This document shows, piece by piece, positions 7,499-14,569 of a stretch of DNA of 22,361 bases. The position numbers and the translations under genes are program-made. Each line of letters starts with the position of its first letter. Within the stretch, counting starts at the first letter, position 1. The stretch comes from a virus. Location: the IMG/VR virus record IMGVR_UViG_3300042301_001267, positions 1 through 22,361 of that record; one strand, given 5' to 3'. The notes beneath the pieces are model-generated. The model made no database searches. It was given only the letters and a program-made list of their open reading frames with translations, and was not told the DNA's origin.

Positions 7499-8022
7499 TT
7501 AAAAATGTTTTTAATATCCTTTACTAACAAAGGTAGATTTTTATTTACAGATGGGTATAAAAACGGCTTTGGCCTTATACCATCCCGCAATATTTTTTTA
7601 TAGGTAAAATATATATGCGATGGCTCCAATCCTTTGCGCCGCCCCCATGCTTGAATTGACTTCCAAAACTCTTTTGCCGTTCCCCCGCCGCCTTTACCCT
7701 TAAATGTTGCTGCATATGCTTGCCAATCATTCGGCAAGCTGCTAACATACTCCGCTGCAAATTTGCGGGTGCCAAATTCAATATATGCCGCATATTTTTG
7801 CGATGCAACAACCGATGCATTACCATTCCCATAAATTGGCGAAATGCTGCGTAATAATCCCCCTTCATCCGATGATTGCGATGATACCAACCGTTTTGCA
7901 TCCGTTGCGGTGCGGTCGGCCCAATCATTCAATGCAGCTTGCACACCTTCCTGGGTGTCTTTGCTTAATTTATCAAACTTTTTTAAAACGGCATCCAAAC
8001 CCTCTGCCTTTACGCTAAACAT
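7495..8022 (-). CDS. HK97 gp10-like neck / tail completion protein
   Basis: I take the start at ATG 8022 (MFSVKAEGLDAVLKKF, 175 aa). The frame stays open upstream to 8187, but those 55 residues are basic, low-quality sequence lying inside the previous gene, while 8022 is one base from its stop (8024). The protein has the HK97-gp10 family layout: an N-terminal 'v.G.d.vl..l..l', a long amphipathic helix (TQEGVQAALNDWADRTATDA), then YAAYIEFGTRKF, the family's hallmark 'yA.yvEfGT'. The C-terminus has a RPKPFLYPSV segment, again typical ('p.pfl.pa'). It should help join the tail to the head or complete the neck ring. Confidence 0.85.
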   Translation of the reverse strand: MFSVKAEGLDAVLKKFDKLSKDTQEGVQAALNDWADRTATDAKRLVSSQSSDEGGLLRSISPIYGNGNASVVASQKYAAYIEFGTRKFAAEYVSSLPNDWQAYAATFKGKGGGGTAKEFWKSIQAWGRRKGLEPSHIYFTYKKILRDGIRPKPFLYPSVNKNLPLLVKDIKNIFK

Positions 8023-8023
8023 A

Positions 8024-8605
8024 TTAATAGTATAAAATTGTTGCAACTTCGCCCGGCTCAAAATATGCACCCCAAACAAACGCGCCCGTTGTGCTATTAT
8101 AATATACCTCTTTGCCCGTTGCGGGATCGGTAAATTTAACCAAATATTGCACCCCGTCTTTAAACGCACCAAAAACGGTTTTACCAATTAGTGTTATATC
8201 GGTAAATTCATATTCACCACCAACGGCGGTATAATTAAATACTTTTATGTTTCCGGTATCCATTGGTGCATCGCTGTTTATATTATCATCAATCTTTGTT
8301 GCATTTATAACCTCAAAACTCTTCGCGCCCTCATTCCTTAATTGCACGCTCGTAATCTTGTATTGCGCATTTTCATACATTAACACATCGTTGGACCTGG
8401 TCGGTCGTTCTTTCTCGTATCTAAACACTATGGTTGCGTCATACTCCCATTGGCGTTGTTGGCGATCATTTACGCCCGTTCCTGTTTGCGGGTTAACATC
8501 CGCCCATTTGGTCCATTCACCCGTCAAAACCGCCTCTAAACCGCCAAACTCATTTTGCGCGGTTGTATATCTTTTTACGGTTACCCGCCTGTTTAGTTTA
8601 TACAC
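8024..8605 (-). CDS. Head closure / head-tail adaptor with extra C-terminal domain
   Basis: This 193-aa protein appears to start with GTG at 8605, because the next in-frame ATG is far inside. The 8-nt overlap with the connector gene supports that start. Residues 1-~112 match the SPP1 gp16/head-tail joining family: a LNRRVTVKRYTTAQNEFGG start, WTKWADVNPQTG, a YDATIVFRYEKE segment and the IT.V....... 'F.vin' end. Residues ~113-193 are an additional β-rich domain (GEYEFTDITLIGKTVFGAFK, later YYNSTTGAFVWGAYFEPGEV and ILYY) not part of the ~110-aa core. Adaptors of this family are usually near 100-120 aa, so this is a fusion, and the added part may decorate the neck. The core call is firm; the extra domain's function is unknown. 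Confidence 0.75.
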   Translation of the reverse strand: MYKLNRRVTVKRYTTAQNEFGGLEAVLTGEWTKWADVNPQTGTGVNDRQQRQWEYDATIVFRYEKERPTRSNDVLMYENAQYKITSVQLRNEGAKSFEVINATKIDDNINSDAPMDTGNIKVFNYTAVGGEYEFTDITLIGKTVFGAFKDGVQYLVKFTDPATGKEVYYNSTTGAFVWGAYFEPGEVATILYY

Positions 8606-9149
8606 GTTTAAAAGGGTTTAGTAACATTTTTGCAATCGGCCCCAATTGGTCAAAACGTTGGTTGCGTGGATCACTCACAAAATAAATTGATTGGCTGCGT
8701 TGGTCGTATAAATAATATATCTGGTTTAATAACGCGGTGCGTAATATTTCAGGCAAAACCGAATAACCCGCCAAATAATTGATGGTTAAATTATCATATT
8801 TTGGCCATGCCAACCGCACAAAATCATTGCCGCGAACCTTGTAATCAACATCGGCCACCAACGTAACACCCTCTTCATCCTCAACGCTTACAATTTCAAC
8901 CATTGGTTGATAAGGTAAATAAATATCACCATTGCCATTGTTTACAACCGCGGTTACATCATGCGGTACAAATCCAACGCCCGTGTATGCTTCGCACATT
9001 TGACGCGCCGCAACAATCAATGATGTTATTAACGCATCATCCGTTGATATGTCAATTTTACAAAAGTTTTTGGCATCCGTTAAATTAACCGGCTCCGTAA
9101 TTTCCCCGTCATTAAATTGAACATCCAAAACGCTATTATATGCAACCAT
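8598..9149 (-). CDS. Head-tail connector (HK97 gp6-like)
   Basis: This 183-aa protein starts at ATG 9149. Its N-terminal half has the gp6-like connector pattern: EPVNLTDAKNFCKIDISTDD, LITSLIVAARQMCEAYTGVG ('ep.tl.eaK..l.id...dD.li..li..Ar...E.ytg'). The middle is β-rich with PYQPMVEIVSVEDEEG, and the C-terminal helix reads PEILRTALLNQIYYLYDQR, as in the family. It should form a ring under the portal. It is the first gene after the capsid terminator and so begins the neck/tail block. It overlaps the adaptor gene by 8 nt. Confidence 0.85.
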   Translation of the reverse strand: MVAYNSVLDVQFNDGEITEPVNLTDAKNFCKIDISTDDALITSLIVAARQMCEAYTGVGFVPHDVTAVVNNGNGDIYLPYQPMVEIVSVEDEEGVTLVADVDYKVRGNDFVRLAWPKYDNLTINYLAGYSVLPEILRTALLNQIYYLYDQRSQSIYFVSDPRNQRFDQLGPIAKMLLNPFKRV

Positions 9150-9161
9150 ATTTATTTATTT

Positions 9162-9196
9162 AAAAAACCCCACCCCAATTGGCGGGATGGGGTTTT
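9162..9196 (-). terminator. Intrinsic terminator after the major capsid gene
   Basis: On the minus strand a 13-bp stem (9196-9184 with 9176-9164, AAAACCCCATCCC pairing GGGGTGGGGTTTT) with a 7-nt loop is followed by a T-run (9167-9162). The stem is complete in the minus-strand RNA because one position is a U-G wobble; in the plus-strand RNA the same position is a C-A mismatch. This supports use in the direction of the genes. It lies 20 nt past the capsid stop and would set capsid mRNA apart from the neck/tail mRNA, presumably with partial read-through. Confidence 0.85.
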
Positions 9197-9216
9197 ATTA
9201 TTTACTAACCTCTAAA

Positions 9217-10419
9217 TTAAGCGGTGAAATCTCCGATGATTGCCGCGGTTGGTAACATCAAGTTGATATCTTCCAAACACTCAATGCGTGCGGTAATCAA
9301 ATTGCGTTGGAAATTGTCGCTATCTTCCATTGCAAACTCAATTGTTACGCTTTCGGTTTCTACGCGCTCCAAATAATCTGCATCGAAAATCAACGCTTTG
9401 TCAGCCGGAACCCATGATGCAGGAACAACCGGTGTACCACCAATTACAATTGTACCATTTGGCAAAGATACAACTGATCCAGAACCCTGATAATATCCGT
9501 TGGTGTACAACAATTTGTTTAACGCTGCCAATTCTGTGTAATTCACCAAAACGTATGATGCATTAAAATTAGCTTGTTGTTGTTGTGCGATACAATCCAA
9601 CAAATATTTCACGTTATCAGTTTCTGTGCTTGTTGGTGTATTTGCAGCACATGCAGTTGCAACGGCTGTGTAAAACGTGCTATTCTCAATTTTGTAGAAA
9701 TCACGCGTTAACAAACGTGGTAATGTTGTTTGCATAAATGGCAATTGCTTTGCCATTTGTTTTGAGAAACGCGCAAAACCTGCGATGTAATCTTCAACAA
9801 CTTTAATTTCGCTAAAATCGTAATCAATTTGGCCCTTTGTGTTACCTTCTGTTTGTACGGTGAATGCACCTTCGCCGCCTGTTTCACGGTATTGTACATA
9901 CAATCCGGTTGGTGAAACGCTTGTTGGTATCAAATCACGCATGTTGATTTTCTGCGATGGCAGAATGGCTTGCGTTGATGAATAAGACGCTACACCATCA
10001 CCGGTCAAATTGTTTGACAAGGTCATAGTACCAACCGCCTTTAATTCCATGCGGAACGGCTTACCTTTTTTCACGTTTTGGATTGCATCGAAATTTGCTT
10101 CCAAACCTTCTGCGAAAATTTGATTAAATGATTTGGTTTCTTTTGCAGAATTACCGGTTGATTTAACACGTGTTTGCAACATATCAAACGCTTTCAAAAT
10201 AGCGGTTTGCTCACTTTTAAGTTTTGCAACTTCGCCGCTCATTGATTTAACCGCTTCGGCTGAATCGCCGCCGTCCTTAAATGATGCTATTTTTTCATCA
10301 ACTTGTGAAATAACAGATTTCAATTGCTCTGCAATTTCACTCTTTGTTTTCTCATTGATCGAACTTTCAAGGGTGCTTTTTAACCCTTCCAATTCGCTCA
10401 TTAATTCTTTTTTTTCCAT
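9217..10419 (-). CDS. Major capsid protein, HK97 fold, with N-terminal delta domain
   Basis: This 400-aa protein starts at ATG 10419, just after the prohead protease. Residues 1-~90 are charged, coiled-coil and helical (MEKKELMSELEGLKSTLE and onward), as expected for the HK97 delta/scaffold domain removed by the protease. The mature shell part begins somewhere around residues 90-130. It shows the HK97-fold sequence rhythm: MRDLIPTSVSPTGLYVQYRE (160-179), VVEDYIAGFARFSKQMAKQL (spine helix lead-in), a long helix region with FYKIENSTFYTA, YVLVNYTELAALNKLL, then GGTPVVPASWVPADKALIFD near the C-terminus. This is the shell subunit of the icosahedral head. The exact cleavage site cannot be read from sequence alone. 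Confidence 0.93.
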   Translation of the reverse strand: MEKKELMSELEGLKSTLESSINEKTKSEIAEQLKSVISQVDEKIASFKDGGDSAEAVKSMSGEVAKLKSEQTAILKAFDMLQTRVKSTGNSAKETKSFNQIFAEGLEANFDAIQNVKKGKPFRMELKAVGTMTLSNNLTGDGVASYSSTQAILPSQKINMRDLIPTSVSPTGLYVQYRETGGEGAFTVQTEGNTKGQIDYDFSEIKVVEDYIAGFARFSKQMAKQLPFMQTTLPRLLTRDFYKIENSTFYTAVATACAANTPTSTETDNVKYLLDCIAQQQQANFNASYVLVNYTELAALNKLLYTNGYYQGSGSVVSLPNGTIVIGGTPVVPASWVPADKALIFDADYLERVETESVTIEFAMEDSDNFQRNLITARIECLEDINLMLPTAAIIGDFTA

Positions 10420-10429
10420 TTTGGTTTAA

Positions 10430-11176
10430 TTAATTTTTTAATAATTGTTTAAATTCACGAATGGCATCCAACACATCATTTTGCGGCACCGTGGTTTCAA
10501 CCGGCGGTGTGCTACTCTTTATATCAATTACCAATTGCGCTAATTGTTTGCTATGTAATAATAACATCTCAATTGTTTCATCACTTGCATCCGTGTTACG
10601 GCAAAACTTTTCAATTGCGTTTGTGTGCGCAATCATTACATCAATATCACCCAATGACTTTAACCCCGTTATTGGTGTTAATGGATTGGCACCCCACGCC
10701 GTCAAACTTGAACCCTCGTATAACTTTAATTCTGTTATTTCATAATATCCTTTGCCTGGGTTTTTCATGTACTCTTCATAAGGTTGCATTTGGTTACGCT
10801 TCATTATACGAAATCCAATTGAATGCTCCGTTATCAATCCGCTTTCAACCATTTTTACAAAATCCTCACCCAAACGATGCGTACCGATTTGTGATTCATA
10901 CGCCAACCCCGTTGAATCCTCTTTTAATGTCATTAATTTACCCAACGGTTGCGATGGATCATGATTCATCAAATGCTTAATGCGTGGTTGTGCGCTATTC
11001 GGCCCATTCTCTTTAATGCTCTTTTTAAATGCACCAGGGCGGATAATATCGCCGTCCGAATCCACATTATTAAAATGCGAAAAATAGCCGGTAACAATTC
11101 CCTTTTTACCGTCCACATCATTAATTGATGCGCCTATTGTGCCGTTTTTTATTTGATATATATTTTCCACGCTCAT
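10430..11176 (-). CDS. Prohead maturation protease (HK97 family)
   Basis: This 248-aa protein starts at ATG 11176. The N-terminal region has GIVTGYFSHFNNVDSDGDII, then PGAFKKSI, matching 'v.Gy.s.f...D..gdvi..GaF' of HK97-type prohead proteases. The catalytic region shows RIKHLMNHDPSQPLGK (His68/His72) and LITEHSIGFR with Ser119, plus ITELKLYEGS with acidic residues 149/154. A His and a Ser in these positions are the serine-protease residues of the family. It should cut the delta domain of the capsid protein encoded immediately downstream (10-nt gap). The C-terminal ~70 residues are helical and predicted to be non-catalytic. No scaffold is fused. Confidence 0.92.
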   Translation of the reverse strand: MSVENIYQIKNGTIGASINDVDGKKGIVTGYFSHFNNVDSDGDIIRPGAFKKSIKENGPNSAQPRIKHLMNHDPSQPLGKLMTLKEDSTGLAYESQIGTHRLGEDFVKMVESGLITEHSIGFRIMKRNQMQPYEEYMKNPGKGYYEITELKLYEGSSLTAWGANPLTPITGLKSLGDIDVMIAHTNAIEKFCRNTDASDETIEMLLLHSKQLAQLVIDIKSSTPPVETTVPQNDVLDAIREFKQLLKN

Positions 11177-11213
11177 AAAGATACTAATTATTTAAATAAA
11201 AAAACTTTCGTTT

Positions 11214-11393
11214 TTAATCCTCAAAATCTGTGTTTATTTTTTCAAATACTATATCATTACCTTGGTTTGGCAATGGCTCGGTGTGTAAATTATCACCAAC
11301 TATTATTTCATCTGGTATGCCATTTGGAAATGCAAAACACGATTTATCACCGAAATAATGAACACATAAAAAACAATTATCATTTATTGGCAT
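11214..11393 (-). CDS. Small Cys-rich conserved phage protein (59 aa)
   Basis: This short frame reads from ATG 11393 to TAA 11214. Its start overlaps the end of the MuF gene by 14 nt and its stop is 37 nt before the protease start, so it fits the operon. The protein has CFLC, a downstream KSCFAFPNGIPDEI and HTEPLPNQGNDIVFE. From memory the 'CxxC..(y)..d..C.AFP.GIP.eI..G...H..p...D.gi.Fe' pattern is a recurrent small protein in bacteria and prophages, possibly metal-binding through its cysteines and histidines (C7, C10, C19). Its role is unknown. The reading frame, motif and placement make it a real gene. Confidence 0.75.
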   Translation of the reverse strand: MPINDNCFLCVHYFGDKSCFAFPNGIPDEIIVGDNLHTEPLPNQGNDIVFEKINTDFED

Positions 11394-13017
11394 AATCTTT
11401 AAGTTTTATAAAAAAGTTAAATAATGATTTTGGCATTTTTTCCGGTTCTCTGTAAAACATTACCAAAGATTCAGCGAATGTTTCGTGCAAATCCTGGTTG
11501 GAATATTTACTAATACTGAATCTTTCTGCATCTGTTAAATTCTTATATATATTCATATATTCATCCCGCATTAATTTTGCTTCATTTGTAAACTCCATTA
11601 ACCGCGTTGCAGGGTTTATTGTGCCATATTTTGGCAAAATTAACCTTCTATTTATTAAACCCAATAATTGATCCTCTATTGTATGGCCCAATTCATGAAT
11701 AAATAAATCCTCTAAAACTTCATTTTCTGTTCTATGCACCAAATAACGATCATAATTTAATGCATATTGTGTTTGTTTTATTGCTTTATTTTTTAATGCG
11801 GTTTTACTTGGATCTGTTATATCTTCAAATTGCTTTAATCGTTGTTCATATATTTTCTTATAATTAACCACATTATCATTAAAAATGCGCCTTATTTCAT
11901 CCGGTGTGGTTTTTGATTTATTAAATTTAATTTCAATTCCATTACCCAAACCTAATGATTTTGAACCGCCTTTTAAATTCTGTAATGGCTGCAAATTAAA
12001 ATCTGTTATAACACGTTTCATAATGTTATTGATTTTATTTACATCATTCACATTCATTCCGGAATAAGAAACATTTTTTGTAATACCGTTTTCTTTTGCC
12101 CAAATTTCAGCTTCTTTTATACTTCGTGCATTACTAATGCTTATAACATTTTGTTGCGGTATTGCTTCAATTGGTATTGGTTTTGGTGGTATTTGAAAAA
12201 CTGGTAAATTATTAACTGGTTTTACATTACTCCTAATAATATTACCGTTTGCATCCCGTTTAGCTTTAAACGCCACAACACAACGACAATTAACAACCTC
12301 ACCGGCGGGCACTTCCAAACCATTTGGTTGGATCCGCACACCCGGTTGCATCATTTTTACAATGCCATATTTAATTGAATTTATAGTAAACGGTTGATCA
12401 TAATCAACAACCTTGCCATCCACTTGCCGGTGATCATGCCGCGTGCGGCTATCTTTTACCGCAATCCAATATTTATTTAATTGGTTACCGCTTTCCTGGG
12501 CATAAATCATTGCCGCCCCGTTTGCACTTGTTACGGTTTCCGTCCTGGCAATCCTTCGCGCCCTCATTGGTCCAAACTCTGGATGCTTAATTAACGCCGC
12601 TACTATTTCATCAAATGATGCGCCCGTTTGCGCCGCCTGGCTTAATACACGGATAATTATTTCACGGCTATATTGCGTCATTAAATTGGCATCGTTTAAC
12701 AAATCCACGCCGTAATATTGCTGCATCAATTCTACAATCCGTGCATTAAACCCCATTTGCCCGGTTACAAAGTTATCATCCTGCTTTAATGCAATTTCAC
12801 GTGTTGATGTGGCCCACTTTGGCCCAACGTATTTATAAAGATTAACCAACACATCATAAATCGGAAATGCCGGAATAGTTGCAACATCTCTACTCTTTAT
12901 AAACGCGTCCAATTGTATGCGCAATGCTTTGGTAAAACGTGGCGTGTATTTCCGCTCCATTTGTTGTTGGAAATTATCCCAACGTTTCCAATAATTGTTT
13001 TGCTCCCGCTTTGTCAT
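11380..13017 (-). CDS. MuF-type minor head protein with C-terminal HExxH metallopeptidase-like domain
   Basis: This 545-aa protein starts at ATG 13017, overlapping the previous stop by ATGA. Residues ~115-255 form the MuF/SPP1-gp7 domain: RRIARTETVTSANGAAM (154-170), then DSRTRHDHRQVDGKVVDYDQ (189-208) and VVNCRCVV (241-248), the classic 'aRTE', 'D.rTr..H...dG' and 'nCrC' marks. It should reside at the head interior near the portal. After a Pro-rich linker (~264-290), residues ~295-545 form a second domain with DLFIHELGHTIED (437-449, HExxH at 441-445) and DLHETFAESLVMFY (509-522), whose ETFAE could supply the third zinc ligand. This layout resembles zincin effectors of the lethal-factor (ATLF) type carried by some polymorphic toxins. 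Injection with DNA is an inference. Confidence 0.85.
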   Translation of the reverse strand: MTKREQNNYWKRWDNFQQQMERKYTPRFTKALRIQLDAFIKSRDVATIPAFPIYDVLVNLYKYVGPKWATSTREIALKQDDNFVTGQMGFNARIVELMQQYYGVDLLNDANLMTQYSREIIIRVLSQAAQTGASFDEIVAALIKHPEFGPMRARRIARTETVTSANGAAMIYAQESGNQLNKYWIAVKDSRTRHDHRQVDGKVVDYDQPFTINSIKYGIVKMMQPGVRIQPNGLEVPAGEVVNCRCVVAFKAKRDANGNIIRSNVKPVNNLPVFQIPPKPIPIEAIPQQNVISISNARSIKEAEIWAKENGITKNVSYSGMNVNDVNKINNIMKRVITDFNLQPLQNLKGGSKSLGLGNGIEIKFNKSKTTPDEIRRIFNDNVVNYKKIYEQRLKQFEDITDPSKTALKNKAIKQTQYALNYDRYLVHRTENEVLEDLFIHELGHTIEDQLLGLINRRLILPKYGTINPATRLMEFTNEAKLMRDEYMNIYKNLTDAERFSISKYSNQDLHETFAESLVMFYREPEKMPKSLFNFFIKLKDYANK

Positions 13018-13208
13018 TGAACGTTTACATTAACATTTATTCCCATCCCGCCGCCCAACCTTTGCGCCAACATTTGTTTTACCTGCGCCCGCTTCCATTC
13101 CCATTGCTGTAACTTTGCTTTGCATGATGGTTTAGGTAATTGGAATAATAACACATCATCAATTTTGCGTTCCAATAAACCAACAATGTGTTGCGTTGAA
13201 TTATCCAT
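13014..13208 (-). CDS. Small hypothetical protein between portal and MuF gene
   Basis: This 64-aa frame starts at ATG 13208, 2 nt after the portal stop, and its TGA (13016-13014) overlaps the MuF start as ATGA. Tight coupling on both sides supports expression. The sequence is a helical segment (HIVGLLERKIDDVLLF), a basic W/Q-rich helix (KLQQWEWKRAQVKQML) and a Gly-rich tail ending in NVNVNV. I recognise no family. It may be a minor head or portal-associated factor by position. Confidence 0.65.
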   Translation of the reverse strand: MDNSTQHIVGLLERKIDDVLLFQLPKPSCKAKLQQWEWKRAQVKQMLAQRLGGGMGINVNVNVQ

Positions 13209-13210
13209 AA

Positions 13211-14569
13211 TTAAACAATCCTTTGTTCTTCATAAACCGGCATATCTTCAACACCGCCGTTTAAATCAACCAATAATTGTTTGCCGCCGTCAATAATGAT
13301 TTGATTCATCAACGGGTTGTCTATTTCCTCAAATTGTTGTATTTCGCGTTTCTCATTTGGCGTAATCCACCACATTGCGTTTAACGCGTCCGCCTGTGCT
13401 TTCATATCATCCTGCAATGCGGGTATTTCGCTGATATCAATTTCAATGGTCCGCTTTACGTTATCCATAAATTTTGGCAATGTTAACACGCCGTTTAATA
13501 ACGCATCCCTAAACAAATAAATGTTTGGCAATATTGAATTGGTGTATAACATTTTTAACGCCGTGTTCATGTTATCATACGTTGATGCATCCGTGTTATT
13601 TAGCAATACTTCGGGGAACTTGTACGCGTTGCACAACTTTGTGAAATCTATCTTTTGTAACTCTACAACGTCCATGTCCGCCAACGGTAACCCCAATGGA
13701 ATGTATCCCATTTCACCGCCCGCAAAATATGGTGCGCCTTTATTGCTCGAATTATGCAGATACTTTGCGAAATCGTTTTTACGTTCACCCAATGTTTCAA
13801 TGGCAAATTCGTTTTTCTCGTACACGATACCAGGTATGCCGCCGTTTTGTATCTGGCCAACGCTTGCATCCATTCCCGCGTTTAAACGTGTAATGCGTTT
13901 GGTTAGCACTTGTAATGGCGATAAGCCACGAAATTGCAACCCGTTTGTTATGGTTGGGTTGTAATATTTAATGTGTATTATTTCATCCGTTGTAAACTTA
14001 CCATCAAAACCAATATCAAAATAACGGTAACCAATAACGCGTTGCGGGAATGAATCGGTAACAATCACTTGGACATTTTGGTTATTTAATGCATGTAAAT
14101 AAACTTTCCCCTGATTTGGTCCTAATTCAATTACTTCCTTATATAAAAACAATTCACCGGTTACGTAAAGGATGGTAAAATATTTTATTTTATCCTCATA
14201 ACTGATTGAATCAATAAATTCAACAAACGGATCCGTATCCGGTAAATCCTGCATTGCTTTTAATCGGTAGTGTTTGCCCTGGATTGATTGTTGGCCGTGC
14301 GCCTTGTACCGCTTCATCATTGAATCATCAACGATTTGGTAACCATACATTGGAATACGCGCCGCCGTTTCACTTAAATAACTAATAATGCTGTACACAT
14401 CATCAATGGTGCAATACTGATCTATATTTTCAACAACTTGCCATGATGGATAAATTGCCGTTGTGGCGTTTATCTGCATGCCTAAATACGAACGTTGCAA
14501 CGCTTTAACCTGCGTTTCTAATTTCTTAATGGTTTTGGTGCTACCAAATAACCGGTCAATTATTCCCAT
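13211..14569 (-). CDS. Portal protein (HK97 family)
   Basis: I place the start at ATG 14569 (452 aa). The frame opens two codons earlier with a TTG, but the ATG gives the family-typical start MGIIDRLFGSTKTIKKLE. The body follows HK97-like portals: DDVYSIISYLSETAARIPMY (entering the wing), a FTILYVTGELFLYKEVIELG β-segment, DEIIHIKYYNP, FRGLSPLQVLTKRITRLNAG, NGGIPGIVY, then VELQKIDFTKLCNAYKFPEV ('.d.r.f...eIa.afgvPp') and the LYTNSILPNIYLFRDALLNG helix. It overlaps terL by 14 nt and forms the dodecameric DNA-entry ring that binds terminase and later the connector. No truncation is apparent. Confidence 0.92.
   Translation of the reverse strand: MGIIDRLFGSTKTIKKLETQVKALQRSYLGMQINATTAIYPSWQVVENIDQYCTIDDVYSIISYLSETAARIPMYGYQIVDDSMMKRYKAHGQQSIQGKHYRLKAMQDLPDTDPFVEFIDSISYEDKIKYFTILYVTGELFLYKEVIELGPNQGKVYLHALNNQNVQVIVTDSFPQRVIGYRYFDIGFDGKFTTDEIIHIKYYNPTITNGLQFRGLSPLQVLTKRITRLNAGMDASVGQIQNGGIPGIVYEKNEFAIETLGERKNDFAKYLHNSSNKGAPYFAGGEMGYIPLGLPLADMDVVELQKIDFTKLCNAYKFPEVLLNNTDASTYDNMNTALKMLYTNSILPNIYLFRDALLNGVLTLPKFMDNVKRTIEIDISEIPALQDDMKAQADALNAMWWITPNEKREIQQFEEIDNPLMNQIIIDGGKQLLVDLNGGVEDMPVYEEQRIV

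Noticed and set aside
8023-8187. 55-residue N-terminal extension of the gp10-like protein
   Set aside because: It is inside the adaptor gene, basic and unlike the family. ATG 8022 sits next to the adaptor stop and gives the family-typical start.
11153-11395. 80-aa plus-strand frame over the protease-MuF gap
   Set aside because: It is opposite the 59-aa Cys-rich gene, which has a recognisable motif and operon placement, so the plus frame is a shadow.
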